Below, in pieces: positions 54,799 to 64,000 of a stretch of DNA of 64,000 nt (position 1 is the first letter of the stretch; every line of letters begins with the position of its first letter). The notes beneath the pieces were generated by a model. It worked only from the letters and a program-made list of their open reading frames with translations. It did no database searches and was not told the origin of the DNA. The DNA comes from Taibaiella sp. (GTDB lineage: Bacteria > Bacteroidota > Bacteroidia > Chitinophagales > Chitinophagaceae). The DNA lies in the NCBI GenBank assembly GCA_016786705.1, contig JAEUVV010000003.1, positions 186,001-250,000 on the forward strand. The letters are read 5' to 3'. Both the position numbers and the translations under genes were made by a program.

Positions 54799-57690
54799 TT
54801 GAATTACAGACTGATACTTAAAATATTACTGCTGTCCCTGCTTATGATAGCCGGGCATCATGCCCTGCAGGCCCAGACCGTGGTCATGGGTAAGGTATTG
54901 GATGAAACAGACCGCATGCCTGTAGACCGGGCCATAATCATTATAGGCAAGGATACCACTTATACGGATAGCCTCGGCGCATTTATCGCGGTCAACAAAG
55001 AAAAAGCTAAAGAATTACTGGTCCTTACCAATGATTATGCGCCCCAAACGGTGCAGCTTTCCGATAGCAATGAATATGCCCTGACTATTTTGTTGACCCA
55101 GGAGGTACAGAAATACGTAAAAGATAAAGATTTAAAAGGTAAAGAGATTGACCATGTAGATCGCCTGAGCGCCGGTGGAAATGACACCAGTCATTTTGCA
55201 GGCGTCCAGGGAAGATTCGCGGCTTATATCCTGAATGCTAAAACCAGGGAGCCGCTGGATATTACCACCATCTACATGAAAGAAACGGAAGACGGTACCA
55301 TAAGCGACAGTACCGGTTACTTCGAAATATTGTTTGATGGCGAGCGCCAGACGATTGTACTGGACGCGCTGGGCTTTTATGTAAAAGATACCCTGGTCAG
55401 CAATATCGGCCAGGCACCACCGGACACCATTTACCTGGAGCCACTGCCGGGCGAGCTGGATGGCGTAACTGTATATGGGCGGAAGAAAAGATACCGCAAC
55501 AAAAACAATCCCGCTGTGGCCCTGATGCGTAAAGTGATCGACCGCAAAGCACAGAACAGGATGGTTTCGGGAGAAGACGCCAAATACGAGGTTTATGATA
55601 AAATGGTGCTTTACATCAGTAATGTGCCCCGGATCATTACCCGCAACTTCTTCTTCAAAAAACTACGCGTCATTTTTGAGAACGAGGATACTACCATGAT
55701 CCCCAAACGCAAACTGGTGCCGATGTATGTCACAGAAACGCTTGCCGACCATTACTATAGTAAAGCCAACCAAAAAGAAGGACGCCAGCTTACGTCAGAA
55801 AAACGCATCCGTTTTGACAGCCGGCTTATCGAAAGCCGGAACATCAGCTCCTTCCTGGACCGCCTGTACGACCAAATTGATATCTATGACGATAAGATCC
55901 GGGTACTGAACAATTTTTTCCTGAGCCCGATCGCCCCGGCCGCGCCCACCTTTTATAAATTCTTCATTGTAGATACCAATGTGGTTGACGGCCAGCAGAT
56001 CGTGCAGCTAAGGTTTGAGCCCCGCAATACGAATGATTTCCTATTCGAAGGCCGCATTTATGTGACCCTTGGCCCCGACTATGCCGTAACCAAGGTAAAT
56101 ATGAAAGTACCTAAGAAAACACCGCTCAACTGGACCAGCGGCCTGGACATTAACCTGGGCTTTACCCGCCAGGAAAATGGCAAATACTGGCAGACCAGCA
56201 GTAATTACCTGGTCAATTTCGGTTTGTTTAACTCCAAAAGGGGAGTAGTAGGCGTGCGTTATGTAGACAAAAGCAATTACCAGGCTAACCCCGTAATCCC
56301 CGATACCGTATTTACCGTTAAACAACAAACAACAGACGCCGCCGATACTTTATATGAAAAACCGGACCAGTTTTGGGAAGCAGAGCGGCCGTTCCCGCTT
56401 AGCCATGTAGAGCTGAAAGCTTACAGAAATATAGATTCGCTAAGGGAAACCCGAATGTACAAAAACATGATGAAAACCATGTATATAGTAGCTACGGGCC
56501 ATGTACCTACCAAGTATATCGAGTTTGGCAGTATCTACGATGTGGTTTCCTATAACCCCATAGAAGGGGTAAAATTCAGGGCCGGGGGCCGTACCAATAT
56601 TACTACCATCCCTAATCTATTCCTGCAGGGTTATGCCAGCTATGGTTTAAGAGATAAACGCCTGAAATACTATTTGGGTGGCACGGTAGCGCTGAATGGC
56701 AAATATGCTTTTGGCTTCCCGAGACATAACCTGAGCCTGAGTTACCAATACGACGTACGCTCCCCGGGGCAGCAGCTTGGTTTTGTAACCGCTGAAAAAC
56801 CGGTAGACCTGATCCGCAGGGGCGACAATAACCGCTACCTGTACAACCGCTTGTTTACCTTCCTGTACACTAAAGAATTCCAAAACCGGATGACCCTTAA
56901 CCTGGGCTACAACAACTGGCAGCAGGAAGCAGCAGGAAGCCTCTATTTCCAAAGGGCTAACGGTACTCAAGATACGATCCGTAATTTGTCTACCAATGAA
57001 TTCAGCCTCAACTGGCGCTACTCCCCCGGGGAAAAATTCATTCAAAACAGGCGGCAAAGGTCTTATATGGAAAACCAAGCCTGGGTGTTCAACCTTAAGC
57101 TCACTGCCGGTTTTAATGAAGGCTATGCCGATAATGTAATAGATTATCAAAAGCTGGAAGCTAAAATTGAGAAACGATTTTTCTTCCCGCCATTCGGCCA
57201 GGCTTATGTATTCCTGACCGGTGGTTACCTCTTGGGCGAGGTACCTTACCCCTACCTGTTCATCCCGCAGGCCAACCAGAGCTACCGGTATAGCATAGGC
57301 TCCTACAACCTGATGAACTTTATGGAATTCGCTTCAGACCGCTATGTCGGGCTGACCATAGATTATCACATGAAAGGATTCCTGCTGAGCCGGATACCGC
57401 TGGTCAAAAAAATGTACCTGCGCGAAGTGGCCAGTTTTAAAGTACTTTACGGGGATATAAGGAAGAACAATTTACCTCAATACAACCCGGATTTATTACA
57501 ATTCCCTGTCAATGACAAAGGCGAAAGCATTGTCAATTCCTTTGGCCGGCAACCCTATATTGAAGCCTCTGTGGGCGTGGAAAATGTGCTGAAAGTATTA
57601 CGGATCGATTTCGTCAAACGCTTTACCTATACAGACCTGCCCCTGGTGGCTCCCTGGGGGATAAGATTCAGCTTCGGCGCTGATTTTTAA
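54799..57690 (+). CDS. DUF5686-type outer-membrane protein with carboxypeptidase-like repeats
   Basis: About 963 residues. TTG at 54799 starts a signal peptide (MNYRLILKILLLSLLMIAG, ending in LQAQ) two bases after the PAP2 stop. A longer open frame back to 54601 overlaps PAP2 and is unlikely. Two CarboxypepD-reg-like segments are seen near 30-110 and 130-215 (YILNAKTREPLDITTIYM, STGYFEILFDGERQT). A long region with VTVYGRKKRYRNKNNPAVALMRKVI follows, then a C-terminal beta-barrel ending TYTDLPLVAPWGIRFSFGADF-like strands. Function unknown. Confidence 0.85.
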   Translation: MNYRLILKILLLSLLMIAGHHALQAQTVVMGKVLDETDRMPVDRAIIIIGKDTTYTDSLGAFIAVNKEKAKELLVLTNDYAPQTVQLSDSNEYALTILLTQEVQKYVKDKDLKGKEIDHVDRLSAGGNDTSHFAGVQGRFAAYILNAKTREPLDITTIYMKETEDGTISDSTGYFEILFDGERQTIVLDALGFYVKDTLVSNIGQAPPDTIYLEPLPGELDGVTVYGRKKRYRNKNNPAVALMRKVIDRKAQNRMVSGEDAKYEVYDKMVLYISNVPRIITRNFFFKKLRVIFENEDTTMIPKRKLVPMYVTETLADHYYSKANQKEGRQLTSEKRIRFDSRLIESRNISSFLDRLYDQIDIYDDKIRVLNNFFLSPIAPAAPTFYKFFIVDTNVVDGQQIVQLRFEPRNTNDFLFEGRIYVTLGPDYAVTKVNMKVPKKTPLNWTSGLDINLGFTRQENGKYWQTSSNYLVNFGLFNSKRGVVGVRYVDKSNYQANPVIPDTVFTVKQQTTDAADTLYEKPDQFWEAERPFPLSHVELKAYRNIDSLRETRMYKNMMKTMYIVATGHVPTKYIEFGSIYDVVSYNPIEGVKFRAGGRTNITTIPNLFLQGYASYGLRDKRLKYYLGGTVALNGKYAFGFPRHNLSLSYQYDVRSPGQQLGFVTAEKPVDLIRRGDNNRYLYNRLFTFLYTKEFQNRMTLNLGYNNWQQEAAGSLYFQRANGTQDTIRNLSTNEFSLNWRYSPGEKFIQNRRQRSYMENQAWVFNLKLTAGFNEGYADNVIDYQKLEAKIEKRFFFPPFGQAYVFLTGGYLLGEVPYPYLFIPQANQSYRYSIGSYNLMNFMEFASDRYVGLTIDYHMKGFLLSRIPLVKKMYLREVASFKVLYGDIRKNNLPQYNPDLLQFPVNDKGESIVNSFGRQPYIEASVGVENVLKVLRIDFVKRFTYTDLPLVAPWGIRFSFGADF

Positions 57691-57742
57691 ATAACAAAGC
57701 TTGAAGCTTTTACCTTATCTTTGCGCAAAAAATTACACGATC

Positions 57743-58219
57743 ATGACAACTGGAATGCTTCATTTACACAGCGTATTACGCTACCTGGTATTGTTCTTTG
57801 CACTTTGGGCGATCTTCAAATCCATGTCCGGCATGGGAGGCGGTAAAGCCTTTACCAAAGGAGACCAGAGACCTGGATTATTTTTTATGATCAGCATGGA
57901 TGTGCAGCTACTGGTAGGATTGATCCTGTACTTTACCGGTGGTTTCGGTCTCAATAGTATCAAGTCCCTGGGCATGGGCGAAACCATGAAAAACAGTATT
58001 ACCCGTTTCTTTGCCGTTGAGCACCTTATCGGTATGCTCATCGCTTTGGTACTGGTGCATATAGGCTATGCCGCTACCAAGAAAGCCGAATTGACGGATC
58101 AGAAGAAATTCAAAAAATCATTCTGGATGTACCTGATCGCGTTAGTAGTAATCATCGCCAGCATTCCATGGCCTTTCCGCGAAGTAGGTGCCGGCAGAAG
58201 CTGGTTCCCGGGCATGTAA
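57743..58219 (+). CDS. Four-helix membrane protein, cytochrome b-like
   Basis: 158 residues beginning MTTGMLHLHSVLRYLVLFFA. ATG 57743 is preferred over a TTG at 57701, because TATCTTTG at 57716-57723 is a probable -7 box. Four hydrophobic segments with conserved histidines (H7, H9, HLIG and VHIGYAA) give it a cytochrome-b-like look. Haem binding is not established. It is followed by a strong terminator. Confidence 0.75.
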   Translation: MTTGMLHLHSVLRYLVLFFALWAIFKSMSGMGGGKAFTKGDQRPGLFFMISMDVQLLVGLILYFTGGFGLNSIKSLGMGETMKNSITRFFAVEHLIGMLIALVLVHIGYAATKKAELTDQKKFKKSFWMYLIALVVIIASIPWPFREVGAGRSWFPGM

Positions 58220-58240
58220 TCCAAAATATTATTAAATAAA

Positions 58241-58285
58241 GGATAAGGTATAAAGATTTGCACATCTTTATACCTTATTTTTTAC
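58241..58285 (+). terminator. Terminator after the cytochrome b-like gene
   Basis: ATAAGGTATAAAGAT-TTGCAC-ATCTTTATACCTTAT is a 15-base-pair stem followed by TTTTTTACT. Confidence 0.92.
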
Positions 58286-58333
58286 TGCAAATCAATACTT
58301 TTACCCCCGTTAAATAAAAACCCGCTTGAACGG

Positions 58334-59059
58334 ATGAGATACCTCTATGTCATTTATGCCCTGGTCCTTTTTGTTGCCCTGTTTTTCGTTGTTTTACCTT
58401 TTGTATTATTGTTCAGCCTCTTTGGTAACCGGGGCCGCAGAGCGAGCTGGGTGGTCGTTCGCATCTGGGCCTATATCTGGTTCAACCTGGTAGGTATCTT
58501 CAATAAGAATATTTATGAAGCCCGGCCTGTAAAAGGGCGGAATTACATCGTGGTCGCCAATCACATTTCCTACCTGGACACACCGGTTATCTTCCGGGCT
58601 ATCCCTTTTTTCGTACGCCCGCTGGCCACTTATGAATATTCAAAGATCCCCTTGTTCGGCTTCCTCTACAAACATCTCGCGGTCATCATAGACCGGGCTA
58701 ACCTACAGAGCAAATCGGATGGCGTAAAAGTACTGCGCCATACCCTGGATGAGGGCAGCAGTATACTAATCTTCCCCGAAGGCCGGTTTAACAAGAGTGA
58801 AAAACTACTCAATGACTTCTATGATGGCGCTTTTAAGATAGCGATGCAGACGAATACCCCCGTTTTACCCTTGTTATTTTTAGATACGAACAAATTATGG
58901 AATCATAACCGGTTCTGGTCTTTCAGACCGGGAAGGAATCGTGTAGTTTTTTTACCGGAAATTGACCCGGACGAAAACAAAGACAGTGTAAAAGAATTAA
59001 AGGAAAAAGTGTTTAAAGAGATGGAATTTTACCTCGAAAAATACCAGAAGTTTAAATAA
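58334..59059 (+). CDS. plsC: 1-acylglycerol-3-phosphate O-acyltransferase
   Basis: 241 residues with two N-terminal membrane helices (3-33). The acyltransferase motif NHISYLD (H77, D82), the FxxR-type region RANLQSKSDG and FPEGRFNKSE (146-155) follow. It makes phosphatidic acid for phospholipid synthesis. It stands alone after a terminator, with a near-consensus TACTTTTA about 30 bp before the start. Confidence 0.92.
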   Translation: MRYLYVIYALVLFVALFFVVLPFVLLFSLFGNRGRRASWVVVRIWAYIWFNLVGIFNKNIYEARPVKGRNYIVVANHISYLDTPVIFRAIPFFVRPLATYEYSKIPLFGFLYKHLAVIIDRANLQSKSDGVKVLRHTLDEGSSILIFPEGRFNKSEKLLNDFYDGAFKIAMQTNTPVLPLLFLDTNKLWNHNRFWSFRPGRNRVVFLPEIDPDENKDSVKELKEKVFKEMEFYLEKYQKFK

Positions 59060-59386
59060 AAATAAATTATTAACATTTCTTTTACCCAAATGGGGCAAGG
59101 ATTGTAGCGATTTTCCTCAAATTGTGGAATAAAGCTGTTGGCTACATTATTTTTTTGTCTTAAATTGCATTTATATTTTTTTGTTTTGTTTTTAGTTTAA
59201 AGAGGGTAGGGGTCGTTTTCGTATGATTCCTGCCTTTTTTAGGCTACTAAGCCAAGCCTCTACACTAACCCCGACAATTCCCCATATTACTATAAAATAG
59301 CTAATGATTATTGGCCCATAAGCAATCCATAAATTAAGTATTTATGATTTTTTGCGGATACTAAATTATTGTAACTTTGCAGCCTT
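59060..59386 (+). promoter_or_regulatory. Leader region and promoter of purF
   Basis: 327 bp without a coding frame. TTTG at 59351-59354, 17 bp, then TAACTTTG at 59372-59379 form a promoter ending only 8 bp before ATG 59387, so the purF mRNA may be nearly leaderless. The rest is AT-rich with no hairpin or riboswitch I recognise. Confidence 0.55.
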
Positions 59387-61231
59387 ATGTCAGATGCTAT
59401 TCTTCACGAATGTGGTCTTGCTTACGTAAGATTACGCAAGCCAATCTCTTATTATTACAGAAAATATGGTACTGCCTTTTATGGTCTGAACAAATTGTAC
59501 CTGTTGATGGAAAAACAACACAACAGGGGCCAGGACGGAGCCGGTATCGCTACTTTGAAATTAAACGTGGAGCCGGGCCATCCCTATGTGCACCGTTTAA
59601 GGATCCCGGGATCCGGGGCAATCAAAGAAATTTTCAAAAACGTAAACCAGGAAGTGGAGGAGCTGGAAAAGCTTTACCCCGACCTCAAAACCCACCCCGG
59701 GCTGCTGAAAGGCTACCTGCGCTTTATGGGAGAGATCATGCTGGGCCACCTGAGGTATGGTACCCAGGGTAAGAACGAAGCGGCATTCTGCCACCCCTTT
59801 GTAATGCCGGACATTAACCCGGCACGCAACCTGACCATGGCGGGCAATTTTAACCTGGTCAATACCGACGAGCTCTTTTCAAGAGTAGGCGCTACCCCAA
59901 GCCCGCAAATGCGGGACAGTGACCTGGGCGCCATGATCGAAACGGTGCATCACTATTTATGTAAAGAAGAAGCCTTAAGCCCGGAAAACCCGGACATGGT
60001 AAAAGTGCTGAAACAGGCGGCTTCTACTTTTGACGGCGGATTCGTCTGCGGAGGCTTAGTGGGCAATGGTTCCAGCTTTGTTTTAAGAGATAAGAACGGT
60101 ATCCGTCCTGCTTTCTACTACCAGGATGAAGAGATTATCGTCGTCGCATCAGAACGCCCGGCGATACAGACTACCTTTAATCTGGGTATTGAAGATGTAA
60201 AAGAGTTAGCGCCCGGTCACGCGGTAATCGTTGATCCGGACGGCACCTTCCGTTGCGAGCGTATACTGGAAGAAGCCCCGAAAACGGCCTGTAGCTTTGA
60301 AAGGATCTACTTCAGCCGGGGCTCAGATGCCGATATTTATAAAGAGCGTATCGCCTTAGGCGAGCAGCTTTCCCATGATGTATTAAAATCGATCAATTAC
60401 GACCTGAAAAATACGATCGTTTCCTTTATCCCGAATACCGCCGAGATCGCCTTTTACGGGCTGATCAAAGGCCTGGAAACTTACCTGAAAGACGTATTGG
60501 TAGATAAGATCATCAAAAACAGGGACACGCTTACCGAAGAAGAAATGAGCGAGCTTATTCATCGCAGGGTGAAGATCGAGAAGATCGCCATTAAAGATGT
60601 TAAGCTGAGAACTTTCATTACGGAAGACAGTAGCCGGGATGAAATGGTGCAGCACGTATATGATATTACTTATGGTACCGTTCGCCCCCATGTAGATACG
60701 CTGGTTGTGATCGATGACAGTATTGTAAGAGGTACGACTTTAAGAGAAAGCATTATTACCATGCTGGACCGCCTGAAGCCGAAGAAGATCGTTATTGTAT
60801 CTTCCGCGCCACAGATCCGCTACCCGGACTGCTATGGTATAGATATGAGCCGGATGGGCGATTTCATCGCATTCCAGGCTGCCGTAGCGCTGATCAAAGA
60901 CCAGGGCAAAGAGGCATTAATGGAAGAAGTATACCAACTGATCAAAAACGCTTCAGACGAAGACCTGTTAAAGGAAAACTATGTAAAACGTATCTACGAG
61001 CCGTTTACAGCAGTTGAGATCAGTGCTAAGATCGCCGCTATGTTGAAACAAGACTTTATTGAAGCTGAAGTTGAGATCATTTACCAGTCTGTTGAAGGAT
61101 TGCATAAATCCTGCCCGAATAATACCGGGGACTGGTATTTTACTGGTAACTACCCGACCAAAGGGGGGAACCGTGTGGCCAACAGGGCTTTCTTAAATTA
61201 TATGGAAAAGAAATCGGGAAGAGGCTACTAA
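59387..61231 (+). CDS. purF: Amidophosphoribosyltransferase (PurF-type), long form
   Basis: First step of purine synthesis, PRPP plus glutamine to phosphoribosylamine. The class II glutaminase domain carries the nucleophile in HECGLAYVRL (C9 after a short propeptide-like start), with NRGQDGAGIA and GHLRYGTQGK. The phosphoribosyltransferase has the PRPP loop VVIDDSIVRGTTLRES. At 614 residues it is about 100 longer than E. coli PurF, with extra text in the glutaminase half and at the C-terminus. It is a single gene. Confidence 0.92.
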   Translation: MSDAILHECGLAYVRLRKPISYYYRKYGTAFYGLNKLYLLMEKQHNRGQDGAGIATLKLNVEPGHPYVHRLRIPGSGAIKEIFKNVNQEVEELEKLYPDLKTHPGLLKGYLRFMGEIMLGHLRYGTQGKNEAAFCHPFVMPDINPARNLTMAGNFNLVNTDELFSRVGATPSPQMRDSDLGAMIETVHHYLCKEEALSPENPDMVKVLKQAASTFDGGFVCGGLVGNGSSFVLRDKNGIRPAFYYQDEEIIVVASERPAIQTTFNLGIEDVKELAPGHAVIVDPDGTFRCERILEEAPKTACSFERIYFSRGSDADIYKERIALGEQLSHDVLKSINYDLKNTIVSFIPNTAEIAFYGLIKGLETYLKDVLVDKIIKNRDTLTEEEMSELIHRRVKIEKIAIKDVKLRTFITEDSSRDEMVQHVYDITYGTVRPHVDTLVVIDDSIVRGTTLRESIITMLDRLKPKKIVIVSSAPQIRYPDCYGIDMSRMGDFIAFQAAVALIKDQGKEALMEEVYQLIKNASDEDLLKENYVKRIYEPFTAVEISAKIAAMLKQDFIEAEVEIIYQSVEGLHKSCPNNTGDWYFTGNYPTKGGNRVANRAFLNYMEKKSGRGY

Positions 61232-61262
61232 GCTAAGCAAGCCTTATCCCGGTTTTTACTAC

Positions 61263-61306
61263 ACAAAAAAATAAGCACTTCAAATGAATGAAGTGCTTAT
61301 TTTTTA
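61263..61306. terminator. Bidirectional terminator between purF and the sigma factor gene
   Basis: AAAAAATAAGCACTTCA and TGAAGTGCTTATTTTTT form a 17-base-pair stem with a six-base loop, placed between two convergent genes. Confidence 0.95.
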
Positions 61307-61320
61307 CTTATCAATGTTTA

Positions 61321-62178
61321 TTAACCTAAGTAAGATTTTAAAGAACCGCTGTAACGCGCTTTCTGCAGGCGTTTGATCGCTCTTTCCTTGATCTGGCGGA
61401 TACGCTCTTTCGTAAGGTCGTATTTTTTCCCAATCTCTTCGATAGTAGGGCCATTATCGCCTTCCAGTCCGAAGTAGGAAGAGATAATCTCCGCTTCGCG
61501 AACACTTAATGATTTCAGGATGCGCTGGATCTCTGCTTTCAAAGAGTCTTTCATCACATCATCATCGGTATCGCTGCTACCTTCCAGTAAATCGCCCATG
61601 GCCACATCTTCCGCTTCGTGTACCGGGGCGTCTAATGAGGTATGGCGGCTGTTGCTGCTGAAAATGTTCGCGATCTCTGTTTCGCTCATTTCCAGGATAG
61701 AAGCTAATTCTTCGGTGCTTGGCTCCCGCTCGTGCTCCTGCTCGAACGCGATATAAGCTTTATTGGCTTTATTATAAGTACCGATCTTATTTTGAGGTAA
61801 ACGTACCAAACGGCCTTGCTCGGCCAATGCCTGTAAAATACTCTGACGGATCCACCAAACGGCATAAGAAATGAACTTAAACCCTTTTGTTTCATCAAAA
61901 CGCTGTGCGGCTTTAATCAATCCTAAATTCCCTTCATTAATCAAATCACTCAATGATAAACCTTGGTGCTGATACTGCTTAGCTACCGAAACCACGAAAC
62001 GAAGATTCGCCTTCACCAATTTTTCCAAAGCACGCTGATCGCCCATGTGGATCTTTTGCGCTAAAATGGTTTCTTCTTCCGGCGTAATCATCGAAATACG
62101 GCTAATCTCCTGCAAGTACTTTTCTACGGCCTGAGAGTCACGGTTGGTAATCTGGGTAGCTATCTTGAGCTGTCTCAT
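61321..62178 (-). CDS. rpoD: Primary RNA polymerase sigma factor
   Basis: 285-residue housekeeping sigma factor. Region 1.2 starts SQAVEKYLQEISRISMITPEEE. Region 2 has LSDLINEGNLGLIKAAQRFDE and FKFISYAVWWIRQSILQALAE. Region 3 follows, and region 4 ends TIEEIGKKYDLTKERIRQIKERAIKRLQ. Region 1.1 is absent, as in Bacteroidota SigA. It is expected to read the TAnnTTTG boxes noted in this window. Confidence 0.96.
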   Translation of the reverse strand: MRQLKIATQITNRDSQAVEKYLQEISRISMITPEEETILAQKIHMGDQRALEKLVKANLRFVVSVAKQYQHQGLSLSDLINEGNLGLIKAAQRFDETKGFKFISYAVWWIRQSILQALAEQGRLVRLPQNKIGTYNKANKAYIAFEQEHEREPSTEELASILEMSETEIANIFSSNSRHTSLDAPVHEAEDVAMGDLLEGSSDTDDDVMKDSLKAEIQRILKSLSVREAEIISSYFGLEGDNGPTIEEIGKKYDLTKERIRQIKERAIKRLQKARYSGSLKSYLG

Positions 62179-62662
62179 ATCTAAAAAAACTGTTTTTTTT
62201 GTTTCGAAAAAAGCCTATATTTGATCTCTCAAATTCTCCTTTCCCCTAATTGGGTGTAAAAGTATAATGCTTTTTTTTCATTTCAAAGCAATTGCTTTTA
62301 ATTTATCTGTTAAAACTGACAGATAAGCAATCTACTATTATCCCACAAAAACCGTACCAATAAAGGCTCTTCCTGTCAAATTAACGCCTTTTAAGGTTAT
62401 TTTTCAAGGTGCTCCAGTTATCCCTGACTGTCTTTAATCAATATCACAAACATTACACTATAAGTACAGTCGCAGACAGATCATTCAATTACAAATCTGG
62501 ATAAAATAAGAAATACCCCAGGAGCTGCCAGCATTTAAACCTATGTCAGGTTTACTGTAATGTCAGCACCTAAAATAATTTTCCACTTGTGCCAATCCAT
62601 ATCAGGAATTAAATCGTAAGTAATAGGAACACACATTCATTTAATTTCAAAAAAATTATTTT
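62179..62662. other. Divergent upstream region of the primary sigma factor and a DUF4394 gene
   Basis: 484 bp without a coding frame. Two palindromes stand out: AAAGCAATTGCTTTT (62285-62299) and TTATCTGT-8 bp-ACAGATAA (62303-62326), both upstream of the sigma gene. A TACTTTTA near-consensus box on the minus strand near 62260 could be its promoter. Nothing is recognised from 62340 to 62640. Confidence 0.5.
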
Positions 62663-64000
62663 ATGAAGAGATTTTTCCTGTTTTTATCTTTATGTGCCCT
62701 GGCCGGCAATCGACTATCTGCACAACAGCTTATGATACTGACCGACAACGGACAGCTTTCGATGATGCAAAGTGTCGCTAATCCCGCTACCTTAACGCCC
62801 AACATTACGATCAATGGTCTGCCGGCAGGTATGATGATAGCCGGTATCGACTACAGGCCAAACACGGGAGAATTGTATGGCCTGGCTTATAACAGCGCCC
62901 TTGGGAACAATAATGCGCAGCTTATTGTCATTAACCCGGCGACCGGCATGGCGACGGCCATAGGCACTCCGGTTACCCTTAACCTGGGTATAGGCGGTAT
63001 TGGTTTTGATTTTAACCCTACTGTTGACCGCATCCGGATTGTAGCAGAAAACGGCATGAACTACCGTATGCACCCTACTACAGGAGCTATAGTAGCCACA
63101 GACGGGAACCTGGCCTATGCCGCTACGGACGTTAACACCGGGACTACACCGCACATCATCGCCTGTGGCTACACCAATAGCTATATCGGCTCCGAAGCGA
63201 CAACACTTTTCAATTATGATAAAGGCTTGGATGTACTGGTGAGCCAGGTTCCGCCGAATAACGGCACCCTTAATACGATCGGCACCGCCGGATTAGCTGT
63301 AAATGCCGCTAACCCAACAGCAGGCATGGACATTTACTTTGACCCGATGACTAAAACAAATATGGCCTATATCAATGCCAATGTGGGCAGTGCGGTTAAT
63401 GATAATTTATACCGTATCGATCTCAGCACAGGACAAGCCACTAACCTGGGTAATATAGGCGCGCCGGTCAGAGATATAGCTGCTGTTATTGACAGGACGG
63501 TTCCGCCAGACTATACAGGTGTATTAGTGTATGGACTTACCCGGGTAAACAGTAATCTTATCACCTTTTCTACCGATAATCCAACCTTAATCCGCAGCCT
63601 TAAACCCATTACAGGGCTAACGAATAATCATCGGGTAGCCGGCATGGATGTGCGCCCTGCAGACCTAGGGCTTTACGCGTTAGGCTATAATGATACGACA
63701 CAAGACTTCGGTGTATACCGGATCGATACCGCTACGGGCGCAGCGACAAAAATCGGCACCGGCGGGACTATGAACCTTGGTATGGGAGAAAGGATTGGAT
63801 TCGACTTTAACCCTACAGTCGACCGTATCAGGATTACCGCCAGCAATGAAGCTAATTACCGCTTACACCCGGGAACCGGCGCATTAGTGGCTACAGATAC
63901 AATGTTATCCTATGCTGCTGGTGATACACATACCGGTGAAGACCCTTATATAAGTAGCATAGCCTATACTAATAGTTACAGTAATGCAAGCAGTACGACA
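62663..64000 (+). CDS. Secreted DUF4394 protein, tandem domains (3' end off window)
   Basis: From ATG 62663 a frame runs open to the window edge (at least 446 residues). A signal peptide (MKRFFLFLSLCALAGN, ending in LSAQ) is followed by two similar DUF4394-type domains of about 230 residues. The first holds AGIDYRPNTGELYGLAY and IGFDFNPTVDRIRIV; the second holds AGMDVRPADLGLYALGY and IGFDFNPTVDRIRIT. The domain looks like a beta-propeller of unknown function. A sorting domain may lie past the edge. Confidence 0.85.
   Translation, partial: MKRFFLFLSLCALAGNRLSAQQLMILTDNGQLSMMQSVANPATLTPNITINGLPAGMMIAGIDYRPNTGELYGLAYNSALGNNNAQLIVINPATGMATAIGTPVTLNLGIGGIGFDFNPTVDRIRIVAENGMNYRMHPTTGAIVATDGNLAYAATDVNTGTTPHIIACGYTNSYIGSEATTLFNYDKGLDVLVSQVPPNNGTLNTIGTAGLAVNAANPTAGMDIYFDPMTKTNMAYINANVGSAVNDNLYRIDLSTGQATNLGNIGAPVRDIAAVIDRTVPPDYTGVLVYGLTRVNSNLITFSTDNPTLIRSLKPITGLTNNHRVAGMDVRPADLGLYALGYNDTTQDFGVYRIDTATGAATKIGTGGTMNLGMGERIGFDFNPTVDRIRITASNEANYRLHPGTGALVATDTMLSYAAGDTHTGEDPYISSIAYTNSYSNASSTT

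Overview
The window looks like part of a chromosome from a Bacteroidota bacterium, most likely of the Chitinophagaceae type. Supporting signs are the fused lpxC/fabZ gene, a primary sigma factor without region 1.1, TAnnTTTG promoter elements, few Shine-Dalgarno sites, a type IX secretion (gliding-type) C-terminal domain, a TonB-dependent receptor with a carboxypeptidase-like N-terminal domain, futalosine-pathway mqnD, and a DUF5686 protein. No rRNA, tRNA, insertion sequence or CRISPR array was seen. Assignments rest on reading motifs; no database was searched.

Layout. 1-5.4 kb: the 3' part of msrB, an ECF sigma/anti-sigma pair that both start with TTG, a type IB topoisomerase, a serine hydrolase lipoprotein, a membrane protein and a MarR regulator. 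5.4-10.8 kb: a very AT-rich island of three tightly coupled minus-strand genes: a 1125-residue helical-repeat/GHKL kinase-like protein, a stand-alone receiver, and a receiver fused to a TOPRIM domain. This matches the architecture of the Detocs anti-phage two-component systems (dtcA-dtcB-dtcC), with a TOPRIM effector instead of the ATP-cleaving PNP effector. A decayed copy of the neighbouring serine hydrolase lies against the island. 10.8-17 kb: transglutaminase-like protein, purL, and a three-cysteine Rrf2 regulator followed by a truncated haemoglobin (probably NO or redox stress). 17-22.4 kb: a lipid A operon (HD hydrolase, lpxD, lpxC/fabZ, lpxA, ABC ATPase). 22.4-29.8 kb: a membrane protein, batB/batC-like genes, acs, def and a BtuF-like binding protein. 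29.9-39.7 kb: secA, zapA-like, ftsY, a TonB-dependent receptor, mqnD and cmk. 39.8-49.8 kb: a repeat-rich T9SS adhesin, then citrate synthase and two different aconitases. 50-64 kb: a DoxX-like protein, ychF, a six-gene envelope cluster, plsC, purF, the primary sigma factor, and the start of a DUF4394 secreted protein.

The standout is the Detocs-like island at 5844-10734. By analogy with the characterised family, the large protein would sense infection and phosphorylate both receivers; the lone receiver would act as a phosphate sink and the receiver-TOPRIM protein would be the toxic effector. Outside it, the most notable structure is in intergenic DNA. Several gaps are mosaics of a few dispersed repeats: two hairpin-headed elements, a GTCACCCTGAG-type element, and an AT-rich repeat placed directly after stop codons.
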